A stretch of DNA of 64,000 nucleotides from Kangiella sp. HZ709 (GTDB lineage Bacteria; Pseudomonadota; Gammaproteobacteria; Enterobacterales; Kangiellaceae), in the NCBI RefSeq assembly GCF_009674675.1, contig NZ_WKJC01000001.1:124001-188000 (forward strand). Direction: 5' to 3'. A program made the position numbers and the translations under genes. The notes under the pieces were generated by a model, which had not been told where the DNA came from, did not search any database, and saw nothing but the letters and a program-made list of their open reading frames with translations. Below, piece after piece: positions 46,583-54,421 of this stretch. Within the stretch, counting starts at the first letter, position 1. Every line of letters starts with the position of its first letter.

Positions 46583-46600
46583 AGTGTACAGGTGTTCGCT
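46583..46600. promoter_or_regulatory. FabR operator (fabR side)
   Basis: AGTGTACA-GG-TGTTCGCT is an 18-bp near-palindrome of the FabR/DesT type. It overlaps the expected -35 of fabR, whose -10 (TATACT, minus strand) is at 46562-46567, consistent with autorepression. Confidence 0.75.
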
Positions 46601-46603
46601 GAA

Positions 46604-46631
46604 TTGCCTTTATCAAAATTAATGGTATACT
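46604..46631 (+). promoter_or_regulatory. Predicted desaturase promoter
   Basis: TTGCCT (46604-46609) and TATACT (46626-46631) are 16 bp apart. The promoter lies between the two FabR operators, so the repressor could block both directions. Confidence 0.65.
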
Positions 46632-46644
46632 AGCTTCTAATTTA

Positions 46645-46662
46645 AGCGTACATGTGTACGCT
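46645..46662. promoter_or_regulatory. FabR operator (desaturase side)
   Basis: AGCGTACA-TG-TGTACGCT has two perfect 8-bp arms and closely resembles E. coli FabR sites. It lies 14 bp after the desaturase -10, at the start of transcription, 31 bp before the ATG. Confidence 0.82.
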
Positions 46663-46692
46663 CAATAGCGATTTAATAGGGTTGTCAGTAAT

Positions 46693-47823
46693 ATGCAAAA
46701 GTCTAAATCTATTTTGGTTTGGAAAAATATCATATTTTTTAGTGTGAGCTTTTTAGTAGCCATTACCATAGTGCCTTGGTATGGATTCGCTTATGGTTTT
46801 GATTTATCACCATGGATTTGGGGAACAGTACTGTGGTTGTTCTCCAGTACCGCAATTTCTATGGGTTACCACCGTTTATGGTCACATAGAGCTTATGAAG
46901 CTAATCCAGTGTTACGTGCGATATTAGCTTTTGGTGGTTGTTTGGCCTTACAAAATAGTGCGTTACATTGGTCTTCTGATCATCGTATCCATCACAAGCA
47001 TGTCGATCATGATCATAAAGATCCTTACTCAGCAAGCCGTGGTTTTTGGCATTCGCACATTGGTTGGTTGCTTAAGCGCGAAAACCAAGACAAGCGTTAT
47101 GATGAACAGTACGATCGTTGCCCTGATTTAAAGCGCGATCCCATTGTGATGTTTCAACACAAATACTATTGGAAGATAGCTATTTGGGGAAATATTCTAG
47201 TGCCAGTGGTGTTGGGTTTAATTCACGGTAATGTCGTTCAGATGGTATTAATTGCTGGCGTATTTAGATTGGTGTGGTCACATCACTTAACCTTTTTTAT
47301 TAATTCTCTAGCTCACATTTGGGGAACTCGTCCTTATACGGAAGAGAACTCTGCTCGCGATAATATTGTATTGGCAGTTTTAACCGGTGGCGAAGGTTAT
47401 CATAATTACCACCACAAATTTCAATACGATTACCGCAATGGTGTTCGTTGGTGGCACTTTGATCCATCAAAGTGGTGGATTAAAGCTTTAAGTTGGATTG
47501 GAGTTACTAAAAACTTGAAAGTGGTTTCAAAAGACAAAATTGAAAAAGCAAAAGCAGAAACATTGTTGTTAAAAGCGAAGGAAAAAACGGCTCATTTACA
47601 CAATGCAGAAGAAATCATGCAAATGCTGCAGTCTGAATATGAAGAATTAGTGGCGAAGCTGAATGAAGTTTACGTAGCTAGAAAACAATGGGTTGAAGCG
47701 AAAAGAGATAAGTTGTCAGAAACTTATGAGAATTTAGATTTAAGAAAAGAATACCAACAACTCAAAAGGAAATTTGAATTACAAAAGGCAATTTGGTTAC
47801 AGCTTGCAAAACAATACGCATAA
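46693..47823 (+). CDS. Acyl-CoA/acyl-lipid delta-9 fatty acid desaturase with coiled-coil tail
   Basis: This 376-residue membrane di-iron desaturase inserts double bonds in fatty acyl chains. The three histidine boxes are present: HRLWSHRAYEA near residue 57, DHRIHHKHVDHDHKDPY near residue 96, and EGYHNYHHKF near residue 235. Hydrophobic pairs lie at about 10-60 and 150-190. Unusually, about residues 275-376 form a charged, coiled-coil-like extension (KAKAETLLLKAKEKTAHL, ETYENLDLRKEYQQLKRKFE). It is controlled by FabR through the operator at 46645. In Pseudomonas, the DesT-regulated DesB/DesC work on acyl-CoA; the exact substrate form here is unknown. Confidence 0.92.
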   Translation: MQKSKSILVWKNIIFFSVSFLVAITIVPWYGFAYGFDLSPWIWGTVLWLFSSTAISMGYHRLWSHRAYEANPVLRAILAFGGCLALQNSALHWSSDHRIHHKHVDHDHKDPYSASRGFWHSHIGWLLKRENQDKRYDEQYDRCPDLKRDPIVMFQHKYYWKIAIWGNILVPVVLGLIHGNVVQMVLIAGVFRLVWSHHLTFFINSLAHIWGTRPYTEENSARDNIVLAVLTGGEGYHNYHHKFQYDYRNGVRWWHFDPSKWWIKALSWIGVTKNLKVVSKDKIEKAKAETLLLKAKEKTAHLHNAEEIMQMLQSEYEELVAKLNEVYVARKQWVEAKRDKLSETYENLDLRKEYQQLKRKFELQKAIWLQLAKQYA

Positions 47824-47837
47824 CCAATCACCTTTAT

Positions 47838-47861
47838 AAAAGCTCCTTAGGGAGCTTTTTT
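47838..47861 (+). terminator. Terminator of the desaturase gene
   Basis: AAAAGCTCC / GGAGCTTTTTT with a 4-nt loop, 14 bp after the stop. Confidence 0.9.
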
Positions 47862-47952
47862 ATTGCCATTGAATTGTAAGTAAATGCAATAGTCGCTTGT
47901 TTATTTTGCTTTTAATTTATAAGCTTTAGAAAGTTTAGTTATGGGGACTAGT

Positions 47953-50097
47953 ATGAAAACAGATATTAAATTCAATAAATTATCTTTAGCGGTGGTTCTA
48001 TCGCTTGGCTTAACTTTAACTGCCTGCGATAAGGATTCACAAAAGACTGAAACGATAGCTGATAAAACGGCGGCACCAGTTGCTGAGTCTATGCCGATTA
48101 CTGAGTCAAGCTCCAAAGCTACCCAAGAGAAAAATCAATCGGAAGTCACTTACAACATTTGGAATAAAGAAGATTCTGCTGGTGATTTAAAAGTTAAGCA
48201 AGATGGTAATTTTTATAACGCCAAACTCAAAATGGGCTGGAACAATCGACGTATCGAAACAGAAGAAACGATTGAGGTTAATGAGCAAGGTTTTATTGTT
48301 AACCAAGAGATTAAAGGTATTTCAGCTTTTGGTGCTCCAATTGATGAGAAGTTTTCTTATACCGATGGTAAGTCGGTTTGGAAAAGTTTAAATGAATCTG
48401 GGCAGGCTGAATCTAACGGCGATCAGTTTTATGTACCTATTGATGGCACTGGCGTTTCAAATTCTCTTTTAGTCAAAGCACTGGCAAAAGACCCAGACAA
48501 TAAAATTGAGTTATTACCAGCGGGCACAGCTAGTTTAGTTAAGCTGGATACCGTGACTTTAAGTAATGGCACAGAGAAAAAAGATGTTCATTTGATTGGT
48601 ATTGCGGGTTTTGGATTTACTCCTAATTTTGCTTGGTATGACGATGACTATAATTTCTTTGCAACTGATGGCGGCGGATGGTTTGGAATTATTCCTGATG
48701 GCTGGGGTAGGGAGCATCTAGAACAGTTAAGTAATATTCAAAAGAAAGCTGATAATGATTACCTAAAAGATTTAGCACAAAAACACACTCATACCGTTAA
48801 TGATCCGATTTTAATTATTAACGCTAATTATGTGGATGTAAATTCTGGCGAGTTAGTAGAAGGTCAAAATATCATGCTCGCTGACGGCAAGATTTCAATG
48901 ATTGGCAAATCAGTGCCTAAACTTGCTGCTGATTCTCCTTTGAAAACTATCGATGCTAAAGGCAAAACATTGATCCCAGGTCTATGGGATATGCATGGCC
49001 ATTTGTCTAAAAGCGATGGGTTATTAAATATGCCAGCGGGTGTTACTAACGTACGTGATATGGGTAATACTCATGACAATATTACCGCTATTGAGCGCAT
49101 GAGTGAGGCGAATGAAATTATAGGCGCCGATGTTTATCGTTCAGGCTTTATGGATCGTGAAAGCCCTTATGCTATGAAAATGGGTAAGACGGTCGATTCT
49201 TTAGAGTCCGCTAAAGCAGCTGTTGACTGGTATGCGGAAAATGATTACCCACAAATTAAAACATACAGCTCAATGGAGCCTCAATGGGTCAAACCCTTGG
49301 CTGAGCACATCCATAGCAAGGGTATGCGCTTAAGTGGCCACATTCCGGCCTTTATGACCGCGGAAGAGGCAGTGGATGCCGGCTTTGATGAAATTCAGCA
49401 CATTAACATGCTGTTTTTGAATTTCTTAGGCAAGAACGTCGATACTCGTCAACGCTTACGTTTTACTATGGTTGGCGAGAAAGCCGGTGAGCTAGACTTG
49501 GATTCTAAGGAAGTCACAGACTTTATCGCTAAGCTTAAAGAAAAGGGTACCGTTATTGATCCGACTCTTATGGTTTTCCGTTGGTTGTTACAAGCCAAAG
49601 CTGGCGTAGTGAACCCTGAAATGCAGGATATTTATGAGCATTTGCCAGTAACCGTGTCGCGGGGTTTTAAAACCGCTGTGTTAGATATTAAAGATCATGA
49701 AAGAGACGCATACAATAAGTCCACCGAAGCTTTAAGTGCTATGGTAAAAAAGTTACATGACGGCGGTGTACAAATTGTTCCCGGTACCGATAACATTGCA
49801 GGCTTTTCTTTGCATCGAGAATTGATCACCTATGCTGATGCGGGCATTTCAAATGCGGATGTTTTAAAGCTTGGCACTATTGATTCTGCTCGAGTAGTTG
49901 GTGCAGATAAAACCAATGGTTCTATTGAACAAGGTAAGCAAGCTGACTTAGTGTTTATTGATGGTAATCCTTTAGAAGATATGAACCATTTGCGCAAAGT
50001 ATCTTTAGTGATTAAAGGTAAAAATCTTTATAAGCCGGATGAAATCTATCAAGCAATTGGTGTTAAGCCATTTACTACTTCAATCGAGCTTCCTTAA
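47953..50097 (+). CDS. Lipoprotein amidohydrolase
   Basis: This 714-residue protein is a lipoprotein with lipobox LTAC (Cys25). I start at ATG 47953 because GGGGA lies 6 bp upstream; the frame could begin 4 codons earlier. Residues 60-260 form an unrecognised beta-rich domain. From about 275 there is an amidohydrolase fold: LIINANYVDVNSGELVEGQ, the HxH metal pair in WDMHGHLSK near residue 345, further ligands in SGHIPAFMTAEEAVDAGFDEIQHIN and the Asp in VPGTDNIAG, ending GTIDSARVVGADKTNGSIEQGKQADLVFIDGNPL. The family includes imidazolonepropionase- and Xaa-Pro-dipeptidase-like secreted hydrolases; substrate unknown. Confidence 0.88.
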   Translation: MKTDIKFNKLSLAVVLSLGLTLTACDKDSQKTETIADKTAAPVAESMPITESSSKATQEKNQSEVTYNIWNKEDSAGDLKVKQDGNFYNAKLKMGWNNRRIETEETIEVNEQGFIVNQEIKGISAFGAPIDEKFSYTDGKSVWKSLNESGQAESNGDQFYVPIDGTGVSNSLLVKALAKDPDNKIELLPAGTASLVKLDTVTLSNGTEKKDVHLIGIAGFGFTPNFAWYDDDYNFFATDGGGWFGIIPDGWGREHLEQLSNIQKKADNDYLKDLAQKHTHTVNDPILIINANYVDVNSGELVEGQNIMLADGKISMIGKSVPKLAADSPLKTIDAKGKTLIPGLWDMHGHLSKSDGLLNMPAGVTNVRDMGNTHDNITAIERMSEANEIIGADVYRSGFMDRESPYAMKMGKTVDSLESAKAAVDWYAENDYPQIKTYSSMEPQWVKPLAEHIHSKGMRLSGHIPAFMTAEEAVDAGFDEIQHINMLFLNFLGKNVDTRQRLRFTMVGEKAGELDLDSKEVTDFIAKLKEKGTVIDPTLMVFRWLLQAKAGVVNPEMQDIYEHLPVTVSRGFKTAVLDIKDHERDAYNKSTEALSAMVKKLHDGGVQIVPGTDNIAGFSLHRELITYADAGISNADVLKLGTIDSARVVGADKTNGSIEQGKQADLVFIDGNPLEDMNHLRKVSLVIKGKNLYKPDEIYQAIGVKPFTTSIELP

Positions 50098-50204
50098 TAC
50101 CATGTTAACCCAAGTATAAAATACTAGCGCTGCTGGTATTTTTATATGTTTGAATAAGTTTATTAATATTCATAAAACTGTATTCAAGTTGTCATCTGAA
50201 CGTC

Positions 50205-50232
50205 GTGTGCTGAAATTATAATTTCAGCACAC
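50205..50232. repeat. Perfect 28-bp palindrome upstream of sixA
   Basis: The half-site GTGTGCTGAAATTA is followed directly by its reverse complement with no spacer. The arms are not followed by a T-tract (ATTTAAGG follows), so an operator is as likely as a terminator for the amidohydrolase gene. It ends 38 bp before the sixA ATG. Confidence 0.7.
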
Positions 50233-50270
50233 ATTTAAGGCACTTGTTAGTAGGCAAGGTGGGTTTAGAA

Positions 50271-50774
50271 ATGGCAGGTAAAAAATTGTTTATCATGCGG
50301 CATGGCAAGTCTGATTGGAATGCCCAATTTAAGCGTGATCATGAGCGTCCTTTAGCAGCGCGTGGAGTTGAGGCTGCGGCTTTGATGGGAAAACATCTGC
50401 AATCTATTCGTCAGGTTCCTGAGTTGGTTATTAGCTCGAATGCAAAAAGAACCGCTGATACTATCGATATTGCTATTTCACATGGAACTTGGGAAGCCCA
50501 GTTAAAGAAAAAGCGCGAACTGTATCTTGCCAGTGCAGGAGAAATATCTGAAATTATTCAGCAAGTTTCAAATACAGTCAAAACTTTAATGTTGGTGGGG
50601 CACGAACCAATGTGCTCAAGTCTTATTGCTGAGTTGTGTATGGGAGCACATGTTAAGTTTCCAACTGCCGCAGTGGCAAGAATCAATCTTAATATTGATT
50701 CTTGGTCGGAATTAGCCAGTGACACCGGGCGATTAGATTGGTTGTTAACCCCTAAAGCACTGCAGCAGATTTAA
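50271..50774 (+). CDS. sixA: Phosphohistidine phosphatase SixA
   Basis: This 167-residue histidine-phosphatase-superfamily protein dephosphorylates phosphohistidines; in E. coli SixA acts on ArcB and on the nitrogen-PTS. The catalytic RHG motif is in LFIMRHGKSDWN near residue 11, followed by DHERPLAARG, SSNAKRTADTI and the second catalytic His in LVGHEPMCSSL. I chose ATG 50271 because AAGGTGG lies 7 bp upstream; the TTG-started frame from 50244 adds 9 residues. It is monocistronic. Confidence 0.9.
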   Translation: MAGKKLFIMRHGKSDWNAQFKRDHERPLAARGVEAAALMGKHLQSIRQVPELVISSNAKRTADTIDIAISHGTWEAQLKKKRELYLASAGEISEIIQQVSNTVKTLMLVGHEPMCSSLIAELCMGAHVKFPTAAVARINLNIDSWSELASDTGRLDWLLTPKALQQI

Positions 50775-50798
50775 ATGGAAGCGGTATTCAGAGTTGTA

Positions 50799-51209
50799 TC
50801 AAAATAAGCGACTCAATACGGCTCCTAAGAGAAGTCCAATTACAAATGCAATGATAGGGTTTCTAAAACTGAATGGATTTGGACTCTCGTCTCGTATAAT
50901 AATTACAGGGTCGAGTTGAGTATCAGTATCTGCTGTTGAAATATTGTAGTTTATAATTCTTTCTTCATCGGCGGTTGCGCCATTAACAGTGGTTTCAACC
51001 TCACTCTTTGCCGATAATTTAGTATTATTTGATTTGCCATCGAATGAGACGTCTGAATCGATAGTGATATCCGAATTATTATCGTACTTCCACTTAATGA
51101 TATCGCCGTTAAAAGCAATAATAGTTTTCTGAGATTTATCCTTTAGTTCAGGTATTGAATCTCCTTTCTTCAATTTTTTCGATTTTACATTAACGATGAT
51201 AGTGCTCAT
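50799..51209 (-). CDS. Tail-anchored hypothetical protein
   Basis: No family is recognised. The 136-residue protein has a cytosolic beta-rich part and a single C-terminal transmembrane helix (NPIIAFVIGLLLGAVLSRLF, about 117-136), so it is probably tail-anchored. The segment KTIIAFNGDIIKWKYDNNSDITIDS is repeated in style by later strands. The gene begins 18 bp after the stop of the TPR/cyclase-like membrane protein, so the two are probably an operon and may form one complex; this is inference. Confidence 0.65.
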   Translation of the reverse strand: MSTIIVNVKSKKLKKGDSIPELKDKSQKTIIAFNGDIIKWKYDNNSDITIDSDVSFDGKSNNTKLSAKSEVETTVNGATADEERIINYNISTADTDTQLDPVIIIRDESPNPFSFRNPIIAFVIGLLLGAVLSRLF

Positions 51210-51227
51210 AGATTACTCCTTGTAGTG

Positions 51228-53669
51228 TTAACCTTGTAAATGAAGCGCTTTGATAAAAGGTGATGCATTGATAACGCTTTGTGGGAACCCTAATTGTTTA
51301 GAACTTTTAAGATGAGATTTCGCTTGTTCGATATTGCCAAGAGCTGTAAAAACCTTGGCCGCCATAAATAAAATATTGGGGTCATTTGGACTAAGCTGCA
51401 AAGCGTTTTCAGCCTGCTCAAATGCTAAGCTTTTATTTCCGACTTGAGAGTAACACCAAGCTATATACATTCTAGCTTCAGCATTGTTTGGGTTTACTTC
51501 AATAATCTTTAAAGCCAGCTCTAGTGCGTGTTGATAGTGCGCGGCAGTTTCAGATGGTGAGCTGCTGGTTTGGCTGACAGAGTCACCTAAGTTCAGCCAC
51601 AGTCGGTAATCATTTGGAGTGATTTGCACTGCCTGCATATAGTAGTTTGAAGCTTTAAGGTAGTCGCCATGGTAAAACCACATTGTTGCTGTATTAGATA
51701 GCGCCACTTCACTTCTTTGAATCGCCAGGGACTGTTCGTAAGCTAACGCAGCCTCATCGAATTGGCCCATAAAAAAATAACTGGTTCCTAAGTTATCATA
51801 TCCATGGGTATCATTCGGAATTAAAGAAATCACTCTTTTGAACGCAGTGGCAGCTTGCTGCCAGTTTCCCGAAATCAGATAACTATGTCCAAGCTCTTGA
51901 TAGAGGCGCCAATAGCCGGGTTCTAAATCTATAGCTTGATTTAAAAGCGTCATAGCTTCTTTAGATTTGCTTTGAGCTTTTTTTAATTTTGAAGAAACGT
52001 AAATTAGCTCTACGTCACTTGGGTTGATGGTTTCTGCAATACTAATAAAATTGGCTGCTGACTGAAAATCACCTTTTTTAGTATGAAGCATTGTCAGCGC
52101 TATTAAGATATCGATATTAGCTTCTTGGTTTTTATATACGTTTGAACACAGCTCTTCTGCTAAATCAAATTGTTCTGGTTTAAATTGCAACGAGTACATT
52201 AAATAGTAAGCCTTACATAGCCCTGCTTTGGCGGGGGCAAAATTAGGCTGTTTAGAAGTTATTTCTTTAAAGATAATTTCGACCTCATCTAGTCTGTTCA
52301 TAGTTGGAGGTTGTTTTAATATTCCTTTAGCTTGGAGGTACTTAACGTAAAGTTCGTTATCGAGGCGTCCTGAAACTTTAGTCGCTGCAACGGTATCAAC
52401 CGGTTTATCTAGAAAGGAAGAAATAGATGCCAGAATTTGTCTATTGCCTATTAATAAATCATTGGACGATAAATTAAAAATTTGATTCCATTGCTCTAAG
52501 CCTGATTTGCTATCAGTGATCCATATAGACACTCTGATATTGTCGTTAATTCGATTGATAGAGCCTTCTAAAACCCAATCAGCATTCAATATACTGCCTA
52601 TTTCTTTGATGCTTAAATCGCTATTGGTGATAGCTTGCGATGATCGACGAGAGGTGATGTTAAGATTTGGGATCTTAGAAATATTAAAGAATATATCTTC
52701 ACTTAAACCATTAACAAAGTTGTCATGGTTTTTATCCACACTAGTATTTTTAAAAGGAAGAATTGATAAGGTAATGTTGTCGCTGCGCTCTAACGTTGGA
52801 ATAAAACTCCATAAAATTGCGCCAATAACCGATAGAAATACTAACGCCGCGAGCTTTAAGGTCATTGGCGTCTTTACATAAAGAACTGTATCTGAATATT
52901 GATTTAGTGCCTGATTCACTTGTTGGATTTTAGTGGGGTTAATAATATATTCAGTTTGCTCAATAGCACTTCGATGTATATCAATAGGGCTGAAAGCTTG
53001 TTCTACGCTCTCTATTCCACGATTCTTAATGGCCTCTTTAACCGCTTTAGTCGATAGAATAGCGCCAACTTTGGCATCTACGGCTAGGGTTCTTGCTCGA
53101 ACAATCTCTTCCGCCTCTGAAAAATTATTACTGTAATCTTTGGGGGCCTCGATGACAGAAATTTTTAGGGGTAGGTCTAGAGATAAAGAATGATTTTGGA
53201 TCTTGATCGCATAACGTAAAGCATCTATAGAATTTTCAAACAGAATAAGGCATTCATTGTCATATACTTCATTGCGTTCAGCGCGATAATCTTCTGACCA
53301 TAAAATATAATCTCTAATTCTTTCTGCACATTTCTCTGAAGGGATGTTATCAGGAAAGGTTGCGTGAAAGATAATTGGTATTGATTTAATGTCTAGAGAG
53401 TTAGGGTGGGGAAGCTCTTTAGTTTTGACAATCCCGCCTTGTTTGATATCAAAAATCCAAGCAAGGATAGCGGTAACGGGTAAGCCGATAATTAAGGTTA
53501 AAAATAATGCTTTTAAAAACCAGTTTGGTGTTTCGAAAGTATCAACTAAGACATCGCCAACTTGGATTATTAGCCAGGCGAACGCAACATAAGCAATAAT
53601 AACTTGAACAACTTTACGTCGCTTTAATTCCCTGAAAAATGTTTGCCATCGGTTATTGCTAATTTTCAT
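51228..53669 (-). CDS. Membrane protein with degenerate cyclase-like domain, TolB/FlgO-like domain and TPR repeats
   Basis: The 813-residue protein starts with FFRELKRRKVVQVIIAYVAFAWLIIQV and a second helix (FLKALFLTLIIGLPVTAILAWIF), a head shared by a group of proteobacterial TPR proteins. About residues 90-235 resemble a class III nucleotide-cyclase fold (ECLILFENSIDALRYAIKIQN, ILSTKAVKEAI), but the metal-binding Asp and catalytic Asn/Arg are not visible. A third helix near 270 is followed by a FlgO/TolB-type domain (ILPFKNTSVDKNHDNFVNGLSEDIFFNISKI) and about seven TPR units from residue 425. It probably acts as a membrane scaffold or sensor; function unknown. Confidence 0.75.
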   Translation of the reverse strand: MKISNNRWQTFFRELKRRKVVQVIIAYVAFAWLIIQVGDVLVDTFETPNWFLKALFLTLIIGLPVTAILAWIFDIKQGGIVKTKELPHPNSLDIKSIPIIFHATFPDNIPSEKCAERIRDYILWSEDYRAERNEVYDNECLILFENSIDALRYAIKIQNHSLSLDLPLKISVIEAPKDYSNNFSEAEEIVRARTLAVDAKVGAILSTKAVKEAIKNRGIESVEQAFSPIDIHRSAIEQTEYIINPTKIQQVNQALNQYSDTVLYVKTPMTLKLAALVFLSVIGAILWSFIPTLERSDNITLSILPFKNTSVDKNHDNFVNGLSEDIFFNISKIPNLNITSRRSSQAITNSDLSIKEIGSILNADWVLEGSINRINDNIRVSIWITDSKSGLEQWNQIFNLSSNDLLIGNRQILASISSFLDKPVDTVAATKVSGRLDNELYVKYLQAKGILKQPPTMNRLDEVEIIFKEITSKQPNFAPAKAGLCKAYYLMYSLQFKPEQFDLAEELCSNVYKNQEANIDILIALTMLHTKKGDFQSAANFISIAETINPSDVELIYVSSKLKKAQSKSKEAMTLLNQAIDLEPGYWRLYQELGHSYLISGNWQQAATAFKRVISLIPNDTHGYDNLGTSYFFMGQFDEAALAYEQSLAIQRSEVALSNTATMWFYHGDYLKASNYYMQAVQITPNDYRLWLNLGDSVSQTSSSPSETAAHYQHALELALKIIEVNPNNAEARMYIAWCYSQVGNKSLAFEQAENALQLSPNDPNILFMAAKVFTALGNIEQAKSHLKSSKQLGFPQSVINASPFIKALHLQG

Positions 53670-54002
53670 GCTATATCCGTAACATCTAATTGCAAAATAT
53701 AAACAATACTCAGGAGCGACTTTGATATTTTGACACGATAGTTTATAGGTTTCACATCATTCCTTTGACGCTGCATTGATGTACAAAAAACATACTAGCA
53801 TGGATTTATGGAAAAAAAAGATTTTAAAGTCAAACCTGCATCAAGTGACATTTATTGAAAAGATCGTCAATTCAATGACTTATATTGGTTTCTAGGATAA
53901 AAATATGGTTTATCTAGCTTATATTAAGGCTTGAATAACTTCCCTTTAACCCCATTTTAGTTTCATAATAGAAGTCAGTAAAAAGAAAGAATTAAATTAG
54001 TC
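53670..54002. other. Intergenic region before clpS
   Basis: This 333-bp AT-rich gap must hold the divergent promoters of the TPR gene and clpS. I see a TTGACA at about 53738 and scattered AT-rich boxes but no convincing pair, no tRNA and no cspD gene, which precedes clpS in some relatives. A 31-codon frame at 53800-53895 lacks a ribosome site. Confidence 0.5.
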
Positions 54003-54332
54003 ATGAGTCAAAACGGCAATTTAGATAATGAGCGCGATAACGGTTTAGCAGTAGCAGAAGCTAAACCCAAAGTGAAACAACCACCGATGTATAAGGTCAT
54101 ATTATTAAATGATGACTATACGCCTATGGATTTTGTGGTTGAAGTATTGCGAAAGTTTTTTGCATTGCATGAAGAAGATGCTACGCGAGTTATGTTGCAA
54201 GTGCACCATGATGGCAAAGGTGTCTGCGGTATTTTTACTGCTGATATTGCCGAAACTAAAGTAGTGCAAGTGAACGAGTTTTCAAGAAATAATGAACATC
54301 CGTTAATGTGTACTATGGAACCCAATGATTAA
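54003..54332 (+). CDS. clpS: ClpS adaptor, N-degron recognition
   Basis: ClpS captures proteins with N-terminal Leu, Phe, Tyr or Trp and hands them to ClpAP. The 109-residue protein has a flexible acidic start, then the family core [23 protein letters not shown] with the Asp pair that holds the substrate amino group, [23 protein letters not shown] with the pocket His, and a final HPLMCTME. E. coli ClpS has 106 residues. clpA follows after 89 bp. Confidence 0.97.
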   Translation: MSQNGNLDNERDNGLAVAEAKPKVKQPPMYKVILLNDDYTPMDFVVEVLRKFFALHEEDATRVMLQVHHDGKGVCGIFTADIAETKVVQVNEFSRNNEHPLMCTMEPND

Positions 54333-54421
54333 GGTTAAAATGACGACATTAAAGAGACTATAGTCAAATAACTCAAAAAGCTAAGATAAAAGAACCCTGT
54401 GTTATTCAAAAGAGGTAGCCA

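Noticed and set aside
53800-53895. 31-codon frame upstream of clpS
   Set aside because: No ribosome site, Lys-rich start from an A-run, no family resemblance.
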